Shown one piece after another: positions 12,778 through 31,570 of a stretch of 64,000 bases of DNA. This DNA is from Spirodela intermedia. Its lineage: Eukaryota; Streptophyta; Magnoliopsida; Alismatales; Araceae. Position 1 is the first letter of the stretch, and each line of letters starts with the position of its first letter. The position numbers and the translations under genes are program-made. The notes under the pieces are model-generated. The model saw nothing but the letters and a program-made list of their open reading frames with translations, was not told the DNA's origin and did no database searches. Location: assembly GCA_902729315.2 (NCBI GenBank), contig LR746265.1, positions 813,501 to 877,500 of the forward strand, written 5' to 3'.

Positions 12778-14384
12778 ATCTAATCAGATGATTAGAGGCT
12801 GATCATCATCTGAGATGATGATATATCCTCGCTTTGTCATTTCCCCTCGTTCTTCCTCTCTTTTTCTCCCCTATTAAGGCACCGGCCCACATCATCCCAC
12901 TTGGGCTGGGCCGAGATCGGTGGGCCTGGCCCGTGTGCCAATCCATGTCCGACTAAATTTTCGAACAGTATCTGTGGGCTCCCCTTGGTGCAGTTAACCT
13001 GGACGCCCCTCGTCGTTTTCTTACAGAGGGAGAACGGCTCACGGCATTCACGCGTGTGGCTCACCGCTGTCGTGGTCCGTTGCTGTACTCGCACGCGCCA
13101 TCCCAACCAACGGAGCACCCCCTCTCTCTCTCTCGCTCGCTAACGATGTATATGAATGGGGGCGATGACAAGATACCCGGAAGGTCCAAACACGAGAGAA
13201 TAAAAGCCGGGGGGCTTTGTAGTCAAAGAAAGAAGGTTGAGGAGTCAGCATCCACAAGACGTTGACCAATTGGGTAAATTCCACGTCACGTCCGGTTTCA
13301 GGCTGATTTGGAAGATCATAGGGCCTTTTCTCTCCTCATTCCTCTGTCTCTCTCGACTGCAATGGTCTCATTAATGAAGCTCGATCACCTTGTCACAGAG
13401 CACCATCATCGTCATCGTCATCAGGATACACGTCACAGAGGGAGAGGTTAGAGGACGCTAACGCTCTCTTCCTCCTCGTCCTCTGGCCAAGATTTCAGCA
13501 ATGGAGATGCAGGAGAAAGGGGGGAAGGGTGGTTGCAGAGCGCAGTAAGATGCGGAGGGATAGGCGGCAGCTGTTGGGCAACTGCGGCGCACTGATGGGC
13601 AACTGCGGCGGCTCAGTAAAACCCTAAAAGACCCCCGCCCCCCGCCCCCCGCAACGACCTTCTCCCCTTCTCTCGCCTTCTCACTCATCTTCTCGGCCCC
13701 ACGTGTCGCGGTCCGTAGCAGCAGGCGAAAGAAGGGAGTGCTCGTGGAGGTTCAGCGAGAGAGAGAGAAAGAGAGAGGGGGAGAATACGAGGTTTGCAGG
13801 GGGGGAGAGTTGGGGGAGGAGGGAGGAAGGCCAGAGCGAAAGGGTAGTCGCAAGCAAGCGAGATTGCTTGCTTCCTGCGGCGGCTCATGCCGCCGCCGCT
13901 CTACTCTGTCGCCCTGTGTCTCCTCCCCGGTGCGTTCACCATGCCCTGTTTCTCTCTCTACATGTCACTAGGTTTGTTTACAGAGGATCCGCGTCGGCTC
14001 GCATGCGGATCGACAGCAAAAGGAGTAAGGGCCAGCCAGTAGCACTAAAATCGGGCAATTCTTTTTCATGGCTGGTGATCATCTTTTGTCATCTTCCTCC
14101 CAAAACTTCCCCTCCTCACTCCCCTCCGATAAGGACACAGAACCCTCGTTTCGATCCGCAATGTGTCCCCTGTAGGTTGCCGTCGCCTGGCTCCCTTGTG
14201 CAACCTGTCGTCGCTACCCCGCCGCCTCCAGAATCTTCTCCCCTGGGCACCCGCTTGATGGTGAGATGCCCGTAGCGGGGGGTACAACCATAGAGTCTCC
14301 CTCCGCCGCCGCCGTCATCTCCCCGCCGTCCTCCTGCCTCAGCCGCGGGGCGGATATCCCCGCAGGATCTGGTCCACTCCGGCG
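12778..14384. other. Intergenic region and 5' leader of the ABCC gene
   Basis: No protein gene was recognised. Two small inverted repeats follow the tRNA (12780-12795 and 12802-12822). From about 13450 the sequence is GC-rich with short GA and CT tracts, as expected for a promoter and leader. The ATG codons at 14257 and 14266 precede the ABCC start; the reading frame from 14266 runs out of frame to 14550, past the main start codon. Confidence 0.55.
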
Positions 14385-21562
<7,178 letters not shown>

Positions 21563-21673
21563 GTTCTTCTCCAGCGGAGGGCGGCCCGGTGTGGCCCTTG
21601 GACTCCCCTGCAGATGAATCTGGTGATCCCGCAGGCAGGGGAAGAGGATGAGTGAGGGAGGATTGGGCTCGTC

Positions 21674-21709
<36 letters not shown>

Positions 21710-22573
21710 TGTCGGCCGCGGCGGCGAACTGTAACAAGTGGGATGGAGAAGACGAGCTTCTTGGGTTTACAGGTCGCGGGAAGAATTTGTCGGTGAGAGG
21801 GCAGGAAGGCGGAACTGGTAGCCTTGTAAGAGCGCTCAGAAAATAATGCGGGCCCTCTAATTGGGCCAATTTTTCTCGCAGCCCTAGATATATTCTCTGC
21901 TACTGTAATGCGTTCTACTCGACAATGGGTACGAGACCATTCTAATTCTCTCCTGGATTGCATTCTACGACTTAGGCCGGCTCGGTTCTCCTCCCCTTCC
22001 ACGTCTCCTTCGGAGATGGGACCCGTGAGAAAATGACTGCCACAATGCAATGCCAGAAAGAGTTGGCCCCCATTTCCCATTTAGGATAGATAAAATAAAC
22101 TATAAATAGTCGGAAAAATGACCGACCGTCATGCTATCGGCGTTGGCCTGGGTTTCACAAGTGTCTGCCCGAAGCACATCTTGGCCCGTCAACGCCTCCA
22201 ATTCGAGCGGGGGATTAATGGTCCCTGGTGCAATCAGTAGAGAGGACAACAGAACGTCGGGCCTACAGAAAGGCCCGGCCTTGGTACTCGACGAACGGTT
22301 CCATCCATCGAGAGAGAGAGAGAGAGAAGGAAGCACCTTCCCCGTCCTCATCTGTGCGTTTCTTAGTATTCATTCAGTAGTTCTCTGCCCTTATCATCTG
22401 GACGGGATCTCCACAGGATTCTGGGGTATATTTCTCATTGAATCATCGCCATTTCTATACTGGGCAGATACAAGCAATCGTCTTTTGTTTACACGAGGAT
22501 GATTCTGGGCTACCCAGGTTTTCCTACTTCAATCCGAGGCACAAAGAAAGAGAGAGGAGAGAGAGAGAGAGAG
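21563..22573. other. Intergenic region between two convergent genes
   Basis: This is the 3' flank of the ABCC gene and of the minus-strand VPS62-type gene. It holds a perfect (CCG)11 at 21676-21708 and GA runs at 22310-22327 and about 22553-22573, the second abutting the stop codon of the neighbour. No coding gene was recognised. Confidence 0.6.
21676..21708. repeat. (CCG)11 trinucleotide repeat
   Basis: An uninterrupted CCG repeat about 110 bp downstream of the ABCC stop codon, presumably in the 3' untranslated region. Confidence 0.95.
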
Positions 22574-25560
22574 CTAACTTCTTTCGTCACCCTCCCACAT
22601 GTTCTTCTCCTTGGGGCCGGTGGGTCCTTCCTCCCCGTACAATTCCACCGGAAGTTTGGCGAATATGCTCTCCACGGAGAATCTGAGGTTGTAAGGCAAG
22701 AAGCTGATGATCCTCTCCAGCTCCGACCGTGAGCTGTAGACGATGGTCGGGCCCCACTCCCGCATGTACTGCAGCCAGCAGGGCTCCGCCACTGCCCCGC
22801 CGAGGTACTCGGCGGCGACGATCTCGTACCTCACGCTGGAATCCACAGTGAAGTCGCTCCTCGCCGCGTCGTTCCTGATCCCTATCCCCAGCTTCTCCGA
22901 GCCCTGCAGGAAGTCGCCGGCGTGCGGGAAGCTCGCGTGCCCGCTCTTCGACGCGTACACGGCGGCCCTGTTCCCACCGACGAACTCCAGCTCGCCGGCG
23001 TCCACCCACTCCCCGCCGCTGTGCTGCGAGAAGTACACGCTCCACAGCTCGCCGGAGAAGTTGCTCACCCGCAGCGTGAAGTGCTCCCAGTCGCCGATGT
23101 GCTCCCCGATCCTGCTCATCGGAAAGCTCACCGGCCCGATCTTCACCGTGCTCGGCCCATTGAAGGGGCAGAAGACCCACAGCGCCAGGTCCGTGAAGGT
23201 CCCTCCCATGGCGGGCTTCACGTGGACGTAGAGCTCTGCGCTGTCGATGTTCCCCCTCTTCACCTCCTCCGCTCGGTCGTCGGCGAGATCTATCCAGTAC
23301 TCCCCGTCGTTGCCGCCACCGGGGGGAAGGTTGGAGCCCTTGGAGTCGATCGGCACACCCCCGCCGCCGCCGCCTCGCCTGCAAATCACAGCTCCGTTCT
23401 TGAAGAACCAAGGCACAGACGACGGCAAGTACACCTCCTCCGGATGGAAGAACACGGTGGGCCCGTAGTGCTTGACCAGCGCGTTAACCTGATCCAGGTT
23501 CGGCATCGCCGCCAGGGACTTGCTCGTGTTCTTCAGGCAGGCGATCCCCAGATCCTCCATGTCGGAGGGATCTTTTGAGCTGCAGAAGAAGGTCCCCACC
23601 GAGAGCCCGGTTTCCCACATCCCTCTGGTGCGAGGCCTCGTCGTCCAAGCTCTGAAGGGGCTCCCCGAGGGCGGCGCCGCCATGGCGAGGCCGTCGAAGA
23701 TGACTTCGTGGGTCTCCAGCGATTCCGTTAGATCAGAGCGGACGCATCTCACCTCCCCCAGAGGGGGCTTCTCTGGCGTGTCGGTGACCACAAAGCCCAT
23801 GGCTCTGTAGCCCGCCGGCGGGGAGGGGAGCCAGAAAAAGCCGCATCCGTCGAAGCCGTCGTCAGCCCAGTCGGCGTTGCTGCTCCAGACGAGAGAATAG
23901 TCGACGGGTTCTCGCAGGGGCGGCTGCTCGGCAGCAGCTCCGGTCTGAGCATCGGCTGGTTTGTTGGAGTTGACTTCTCTGGCCACCAGAACAAATCCAT
24001 GCAGAGGCCGGTGATTCGCCTGCCCGTAGTGGCCCAGGCAGAAGAAGCCGGCGGGGATCTCAACGGGCTTATAAAAAGTGGCACCTTTGCTCTCCTCCCT
24101 CAACAGGCTACAACTCCAGACGCTCTGGAGCTTTGTGATCTGCAGAACCTCCAGCTCTCCGATGCATATTATATCCTTGGCAAAACCTCCACCTGGAAGG
24201 GATCATTGATCATCACGTTTTTAGTACTTTTTTGCAGCAGATGCCCGCGACAATCGCCATCTCCAAGCATTAATCTCAAAATCCGTGGACAAAGTTATGC
24301 CGGAGATAACTAAAAATGGAAAGTTTCAACAGAGTTTATGCTTGCATCAAGTCAACCTGCGCCAAGAACATCAGAAGAGAAGCCTTAAACTGTCCACCAT
24401 CCAGTATATGACTTCAACCAAATATATCAATCACACCAAAGTTTTTGCACTCATCAGGAATCATTCACTTTCTTCGTCAAATAGATTTCCACTAATCCTT
24501 TGTATTTCCCTCAAGAACAAGGGTGAGACGTTCGCAGAAAGTAAAAGGTTCTTACAGTGCATAATGCTAGCGGAGCTAACGATCCACAGTGTCCAGATAG
24601 GAGACGGAGGACATCGATTAATGATGATTGACTAATGGTTTTGAAGCATGAGGAAAAGATGGGCAGTGCATCCCATCCTTTAGAACAAAATCATGTGAAA
24701 GCTATGATCGTGGAATTGCACAGGGCTAGTCCAGATTGGAAGCAACGGCCGATTAAAGTCTTAAGCTTAAATAAATAAAAAATTAGTGAACATCCAGAGA
24801 GCATTTCTGCATTAATCAACTCAGAATCTGCAGAAAGATAAAAGCATCAAATAGAAGACGGCAAGAAATATAAGCAAAATGAACGAGACGCCACGAAACC
24901 CAAGCTTCTCGGAGGCAAGGATTACCCAAACGACTCCAATGGACAATGAGAACATCCAGAAACCCACCCAAAGAGCGTCGCAAGCAATGGCTCATTGGAC
25001 ATCCCATCGACCATCAAGAAACCCTACACAGCATCCGAACTGCTTTGGTGATCTACGTAACCCGGGGTGTGATGAGGAAGAGGGACAGAAACACAGGGAT
25101 TTAAGGGTGTAACGATCAGATACATGAACGACGAGCATGGGAACCCGACCGATTTCAAAAACCTCCGTCGTCTGGAACTGAGCGGTGGCATACGCATATG
25201 TATGCCGGGCAGGAGCCGGGAGATAATAATCAGAGATACGAACTGAAATTGGACAATTCACCGCGCGAAAATCCTCGCAGCACAGTTTCTCTCAGATGAA
25301 ACACAACAGATAACCAATATGAACAATGGATTTAAGATTTATCAGAATCCTGTTGGAGGCTCCAGGAGGTGGAAAATTGCTAAGAATACGATGATCGCGG
25401 CACCAAGGCACCAAAACCATTCGATCTCGCGACGAGAAAGCGTAGAAGCTGCACCTTCGGGCCACGCAGGGAGGGACGAAGGAAGCGAGAAGGGCTCCGG
25501 CTCGTAGGAGACGAACTGGGGCGTGCCGCTGCTCCAACAGAAACAGCTCCAATCCGACAT
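22574..25560 (-). CDS. VPS62-type protein (DUF946 family), two exons
   Basis: Member of the plant family annotated as vacuolar protein sorting-associated protein 62 (DUF946); its biochemical role is not established. Exon 1 is 25455-25560 and exon 2 is 22574-24192, joined across a 1262-bp intron. The junction rebuilds PEGGGFAKDI, and the total is 574 aa, normal for the family. The start MSDWSCFCWSS followed by EPEPFSLPSSLPAWPEG is typical of family N-termini. An in-frame ATG at 25689 would add 43 residues but is less likely. Further blocks: VWSCSLLREESKGATFYKP, ALVKHYGPTVFFHPEEVYLP, HIGDWEHFTLRVSNFSGELW, SKSGHASFPHAG, YMREWGPTIVYSS. The second exon is GC-rich. It is convergent with the ABCC gene. 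Confidence 0.9.
24193..25454 (-). other. 1.26-kb intron of the VPS62-type gene
   Basis: A GT-AG intron on the minus strand, with a GTGCAG donor and a CTTCCAG acceptor. It is AT-rich and no other gene was recognised in it. Confidence 0.75.
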
Positions 25561-25862
25561 CCTCTCCCCCCTCCTCTCCTCCTGCTTCGGGGCAGTCCCG
25601 GGGAACTCTGCCCCGAGGTTCGACCCCGTCAAATACTTCCTCGGTCCCGAAGAACGGTGGGATTCCGAGGCCTCCACGCTAAACTCCATGAAAGAAGAAG
25701 ACGGTGTCAGACGGTGACGTTGAGAGAGACGCAGCAGCTATGAGCCTTCCTCCTCCCCGGAAGGGACTGGTTGATTGGGGCCACTCCGAGGGTTCCGATG
25801 ACCAGCAGGTTTATTACCATTGAAACCGGTGGGGTTAGATGGAGACCCCTGATCCTCCCCTC

Positions 25863-25902
<40 letters not shown>

Positions 25903-27447
25903 TTGGGCTTCTGACAAAGATTGTGTTGGAGAGAAGAAAAAGGCGGGTAAATTTGTGGGGAGGCGAGGGTAGTAGACTTTTGTATGATAGCCTCGCGGCA
26001 CATTTTAAGATCCTCATCTCCGAGACTCACGTGGCTCGGGTTCCCTGGGAACCTGCGAGCGTACGGACGTGCACCGAGGAGCTCAAATGTTCCCGAGGAG
26101 CACCAGAACTAGTGAGCGTACGGACGCGCACCGATGCCGTCTTTTGCTGGGACGCGAATGGGCTTTTGTGGCCTCCTCCACTGTAAAAGGAAACTAATAA
26201 TTTCCCAAATTATTAAGAAATTAAATAATAATATTGTATCAACATAATAATATTTTAAAGGAATATTATTCGGAATATTACCCGTCGTGCGCATTTATTC
26301 CCTCGCTGTCCCTTTCGAAACCGCCAGATTGATGTCAAAATGTTTATCTGCCGTCCAAGCCCAATCCAACGGATGAGAATTTACTTCGGGCCACATACCA
26401 TTAGGAGGGGAGGTGCAAATGTATTATTTCATGTTTCCCACGATTATTTATCTAATTATAATAAATAAAAATACAAATAACTATCCGCAAAATGTTTATC
26501 TGCCGTCCCATTTAGCTTCTCTCTCCCATTTTCCACGACAATTTTTTTTAATTAGAATATGGTTCACTGGATCCCTACTCGCCACGTGGAGGGACAGCGA
26601 CCATCGGACTGGTCAATGCGCCAGCGGGCGGACCTTTCAGGGACGTGGACACAAAGGCCAGCGAGCCGGGTCAGAAACCGTCGTCGACGACGGCCCGATC
26701 CATGCGGTATCTCACGAAGCCCGAAAATCGGCCCGAGACGGAGAATATATCGTCCACGGCATGTGTGAGAGGGTGATACGTAGAAAAAAGTGTCTCAGGT
26801 CAAACGAAGAGAGAGAGAGAGAGAGAGAGGGGCCGGCCTTCGGGCTTTCGGGCTTGCTTAATGTCAAACATCTTTATTTTTATATACGGTAACATATGCC
26901 TGGACGTATTTTTATCGAGTGATGACTAGGCCTAGCGGATAAGAGGATACGACAAGAAACTGCCACGTCGCTTTCCGGGTCGTGGAACCACGCTCACAGA
27001 ATGCTCGAAGGAGACGTGTCCCGGGCAGCCTTTTGGGTCAGCGTCTACTTTGACACGTCTCCCTGATCGGTCCGGTTCATTAATTACACATTATCCTCAC
27101 AAAACACGATATTTGAGTCGAGGATCAGCCTGAGTTTAACACGTGTGAGAATCTGACAAGAAACAAGGGGGTTTTCCCAAATATCCATGGATCTCCGTTC
27201 TTCACTCAGAACGAGAGGACCAAAAGCCAAAGAAGAATAGACGGTGGGGGTCAACGACAATAGACAGATTGTAGAGGGAGCTGAAACTAACATAATAGCG
27301 GTCTTCTGAGAACCCAGTTGGGCGGGCTTAGGACCTATGGTTGGTCCGGCCCATAAATAGAGCCCATAATGCAATCTGAAGCCCATAAATCCAACCGCAG
27401 TTGGGCCTACATCGGGCCCATTAACACGCAATTCCGAAGAAGACGAA
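25561..27447. other. Intergenic region between the VPS62-type and methyltransferase genes
   Basis: It contains the VPS62-type promoter and the 3' flank of the methyltransferase gene; both are on the minus strand. There is a CT tract at 25863-25901, an AT-rich segment at about 26190-26290 and a GA run at 26809-26829. Several GCCCA/TGGGC motifs cluster at about 27300-27425. No coding gene was recognised. Confidence 0.55.
25863..25901. repeat. (CT)n tract upstream of the VPS62-type gene
   Basis: An almost pure CT run, interrupted by TT, about 300 bp upstream of the minus-strand start codon. On the coding strand it reads GA. Confidence 0.9.
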
Positions 27448-28342
27448 CTAAGCCAGGTGGAAGTACATGATGTTCACGGCCGTACCTTGAAGCAGGTCCT
27501 CCTGACCGGAGCTCGACGAGAACCAGGAGCTGATGATGCCGCCGCCGGAGCACACGCCGTTGACCAGCCGGTCAACTAGCCTGAAGCCGTTCCGAGACGC
27601 GGCTTCGAGGATGGAATCTTCGCTGACGCGCCTCTGGACGTGGCACAGGATGAAGGCCGCCGGTCTGACTTCTGGTCCGCTTCCCCGGCCTGCGGCGGCG
27701 CCGGTGTCGGAGATCAGTTTCCTCGCGGTCTCAAACAATGGGGAGATGGCTTCTGCGACATAGGTCACGTCGGTGCCGATGACGACGTCGAAATCGCCGC
27801 CGCTCACCTCCGCCATGTCCTCTTCGCTCCCCCAGACCAATTTCTTGACGATCACCTTCTCGAGGAGGATCGGCGGCAGATTCGCCGTCAGATTCTCCCT
27901 CAGGAGGAGGAGGGATTTGGGGTCGCCGTCGGTGGCGACGACGAGCTCGGCGAACGGGGCGGCGGCCATGGAGCAGAGCCCCGCCGATCCGCAGCCCAGC
28001 TCCAGCACCCTCTTCTGGGAGACGATGGAAGGGTTCTGGGTCAGGATCTTGCTCATGAGGCGGGCGGATTCCCACAGCAACAGGCCGGTTGATCTGCAGG
28101 TGTGCTGGAATTCCTTGGCCAGCGCCTTTATTCTCAGAGTTCGGCCGCCCAGCTCGATGAGCTCAGTCCCCTGCGGTCATCCACCAAGGAAGATTCACTG
28201 GACCAGGGTCTTCGAAGTGTTCTTTTCTTTCTCCTTGTGAAATCAGGTGGAGCAGAAGTACCTTGCCGGCGGATGGCAAAAGATCAAACATGGCCGTAAT
28301 GGCGTCCGAGATATCTAGATCATCTGGGTTTTCTTCCTTCAT
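27448..28342 (-). CDS. METTL21/METTL23-like methyltransferase domain, frame-separated from the upstream domain
   Basis: Second methyltransferase unit of the locus. Coding segments are 28262-28342 (from an internal ATG) and 27448-28170, giving 267 aa if translated alone. The junction is LPSAGK-GTELIELGGRTLRIK. It carries the 'methyltransferase 16' fold: motif I RVLELGCGSAGL, the acidic post-I residue in VVATDGD, and a DVTY motif in VIGTDVTYVAEA matching the DXXY signature of protein lysine methyltransferases. From memory, the Arabidopsis TRM140b-type protein (At2g26200) carries such a domain fused behind a tRNA m3C methyltransferase. Here the frame leading into this domain does not continue from the upstream domain. 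It may be a downstream cistron, the product of an unseen splice, or a broken fusion. Confidence 0.75.
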
Positions 28343-28367
28343 TCTGCTCTCATTGCGGATGGAGAGT

Positions 28368-31184
28368 TCATTCTCCTTTCAGATGAGGAGCTCCGTCAGC
28401 AATCGCCATGAAAACAGCTTGAATCCAACGCCTGAGAAGAAAAAACATAAATTTACGGAGAGAAACAGATTTGCCAAAAAAGCATTTAAAAACAGAGCAA
28501 AGAAACTGAAGTGATGTGTTCCAAAAATTATTAAAATAATTTATTTTTAAGAAGTTCTTACCTGTTCATAACCAATTCCAGAGACCGATTCTGTATTTGT
28601 CTGTGGCAGATGTCAATGTCCAGAGTACAGAATCCATTGTTTACGAACAAACTTGTCAAAAAGTCAATCGAGAAGTAAAAAGCCCGCTGAAGCAGAAATA
28701 ATTTCTTTTCAACCAAGACTTCAGAAAATATAAAAAAATCCACAGTCGAAGATCCAACATGCTAGCATTGCTTACAGTGCCATCACCCCTGACGTAGAAG
28801 TTCTCACTGATCTGCTGCTCCTTGCATGTGAGCCTTTCCTGAGACGAAGCATCCACAATTCAACGTCAAACTCAGAGGCAAGATGGAGACATGAATGAGC
28901 AAACTACACCCACGTTTGATCGGAAAAAAAAAAATTAGCGCTTGATAAGAAGCATTGCAGGTAAGTTGGCCAGTGATTAGTGACTGAGTTTCGGAGATCT
29001 AGTCAGTTTTTCGAGCGAAAGAATAAGGCCCAATGAGCAGTTTTCCCACAATATCAATACCACCATCCAAACAGAAAATAATTTGGAAATATGAGATAGA
29101 CCCTAAAAGCCTAATCCTCATGATAATCACCAATTTAAGAAACCATTATTAGAACATTAAGAAATGTTTGGGTCGACATAAGTCATCAGTGATTCTGGCC
29201 AACCTGAGCCAGGTCTCCAGTCGCATAGTCCCTCAGCAGCACACGCCCATTTGGCTGAAAAATTAAAGAAATTAAAGGGGGGATTAGAATATTCTCCAGC
29301 CCTAGAATGTAGAAGGCAGTGCAAGGCTTACTTTGAGGACTTTCCTGATGTTTTGCACTACGAAGGGCATCTTCTCAGGGGACACTGCAGATAACATAAA
29401 GACCTACGTAATATGTCAGATATTAATCATGTAGCAGTATTTCTAACAAAAAGGTAGCATGTCAAAAGTGAAACTCAGGCTCTGAAACCCGAATAGATTG
29501 AATTCTGGATGATTTGAGAGCGGGGAATTGGTTGAGCTTACCAACGTCACGACGTCAACTGATGAAGACGGTATCTTCTCACTTAGATCATCCACCGTAA
29601 GGTCACAGACAAAGGCATTTATTCGGTCGTCTCTGAAGTCTTTGTGAGCCTGATGCAGGAACATCAACGTGCAAAGAAAGAGATCAGCACAAGTTCTCGA
29701 TCAGTGTTGACAGAATTTCTCAATAACCATCGAATTATTGAAAGAAATTAGCCCGTTGACATTATTTTCTGTAGAAACCTGAATCTGGGTACTAGAACTT
29801 TTCATTAGCAAAAAAAAAGGTCACTCCAACGAATTGAAGCAGTAGAAGAAAAAGGGTCACTCCAATGGAAACTAAATCATGAATGCTACTATGGCCACCA
29901 TCACAGGACATCATTGCAGAAAATTCTTCACACATTCCATCATAGACACTTTTTAGTATAATATTTTTTAAAGTAAATCATTACCCGCATTATTTTCTCG
30001 GGGCACCATGAAGACATGCCGTTGTTTTAGTAAAATAGATTTAGGACATTAACATAGAACCTTAGTGTCATTACATAGACATTCGAACCTTCACTAAGTC
30101 AATGGCACGCGCCGAAAAATCACATCCATGGACAAAGATATCTGGAAATGAGGACAACAAAGGGAAAATCGTGTTTCCTGCTCCACAGCCAACCTGAAAA
30201 CAAGCAGACAGCAAGTCACAGTTTCTCTTTTCCTAATTCCTCGAAAAATTACAATAAATACAATTCCACTAATAATATACAACTGAAAAAATAAAAAAGG
30301 GGATATTTTTCAATAGTTCACGCCTCGCAGAAAAGAGGGGAGGAAAAAAAAGATCAGATAACTACTATAACAGAAGGTAACGACGATCCCAGAAAAGTGC
30401 TACCGAAGAAAAAAACATGGATATCTGGGGGAACTATGAAAAGTTACTGAAGGCCCTCGAAAAGGAACTATGCAGGAAATATGGGGTAATAAGGAATAAC
30501 CGTCGGCATCGAGAACGAAATATAAATCATCCAGGCGATCTTTCGAGGGAAAAAATCTAATCTGTGAGATGCCGAGTGACCGGTTACCTCCAAGACGACC
30601 GGTTGGTTGCCCTCCTGAGCCTGCAGATGAGAGGAAAAACAGTTTGTGCGTGAAACTTAGGTTGACTTAGAACAGGAACACTATCTGCGTGATAGAAAAA
30701 AAATAGATAAATCGAAGGAGATTGAGGGAATAACGTCGTTACACTGAAATGGCAGCCCCATTCCTTGTCCAGGTAGTGTCGATCCTTGAAGAACTACCTC
30801 CGCCAAAATCCGAAACAGCGTCATAGCAGACACATGTTTACTAACGCCGGGACAAGTTGCAAGCAGAAGAAACGACGAACCTTGTCCTGGTGACGCTTGT
30901 AGAATTTATCCCAGTACTTGCCGGCATCCCTCTCGTACTTCTCTGCACCGAGCGGAAAGATCCCGTGGACGCAGAAGAGTCAGTAAAAGGAAAACAATTG
31001 AAAAAAGAAGAGCGGAAAGCTCTGGCACTGGAGAGCGTCGACAACCTCTCCAGTAGGGGCTGACTTCTCTGCCGGAGGCGGCAGCCGCCGACGCGTAAAT
31101 TTGCATCTTCTTCTCCTCCCGCGCCGCCGCCATCGCCGCCGGGTGCGAGACTCTGGGAATTTGCTCCCACCCCAGCACCTTCAT
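28368..31184 (-). CDS. TRM140/METTL2-6-like tRNA N3-methylcytidine methyltransferase, 11 exons
   Basis: SAM-dependent enzyme expected to methylate C32 of some tRNAs. Exons, in transcript order: 31046-31184, 30881-30942, 30743-30793, 30588-30620, 30089-30193, 29542-29649, 29332-29403, 29204-29254, 28776-28838, 28562-28686, 28431 down to the TGA at 28368-28370. Together they encode 290 aa. Motifs: SPYWREKYERDAGKYWDKFY near the N-terminus, VLEVGCGAGNTIFPL (SAM motif I), HGCDFSARAIDLVK, VFMLSAVSPEKMPFVV, PNGRVLLRDYATGDLAQ and ELVMNRRWIQAVF near the end. The length equals stand-alone plant relatives (about 300 aa), so the product may be complete. The last exon continues to 28262 in another frame, into a second methyltransferase domain. 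The N-terminus lacks an obvious long organelle presequence. Confidence 0.88.
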
Positions 31185-31570
31185 GACTGTTAACGCAGCG
31201 GGCGGATCGGAGTAGTGTAAATTATGGACGATAGGCACCCTATAGGGGCCCATTAACAATCAGCCCAATATTCACGGCCTCATCCAACTTGGCGGCCCAA
31301 TAAGTTCGGTAAGTTTGTGGCCTACCAGGCCCGAACCACGTGAAGTCTTAGCCCGGCCCTCCGTCTCAACTCACCGAACGTTGTGGGAGATTAGATGGGT
31401 GAGAGAGAGAGAGAGTGAGCGACGCGTAGATCGTCGTGACCAACCACGTTCTTGTCGGCCCAATAAAATAATTGGGCCGGCCCTAGCCTCTCTTTTTATT
31501 GTCCTTAGAGCCCATAATCGTGCTCGTCCTCGTTATACTTTTTTGCCTTATCCAGCCCATCGACGCCGTA
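31185..31570 (-). promoter_or_regulatory. Promoter of the methyltransferase gene with many GCCCA / TGGGCC elements
   Basis: Directly upstream of the minus-strand start at 31184, repeated GGCCCA, GCCCAAT and TTGGGCC-type motifs occur, for example near 31246, 31262, 31292, 31457, 31473 and 31509. Such site II-type motifs are frequent in plant promoters of genes for translation, RNA modification and organelle function. No clear TATA box was seen. Confidence 0.55.

Noticed and set aside
22587-23411. 274-codon minus-strand frame
   Set aside because: An arginine-rich out-of-frame shadow of the VPS62-type exon 2.
24103-24103. Start of the VPS62-type protein at this TTG codon
   Set aside because: Reading continues upstream to an acceptor at 24193-24194 and joins exon 1 at 25455, which supplies the conserved family N-terminus.
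27640-28092. 150-codon plus-strand frame
   Set aside because: Antisense to the second methyltransferase domain.
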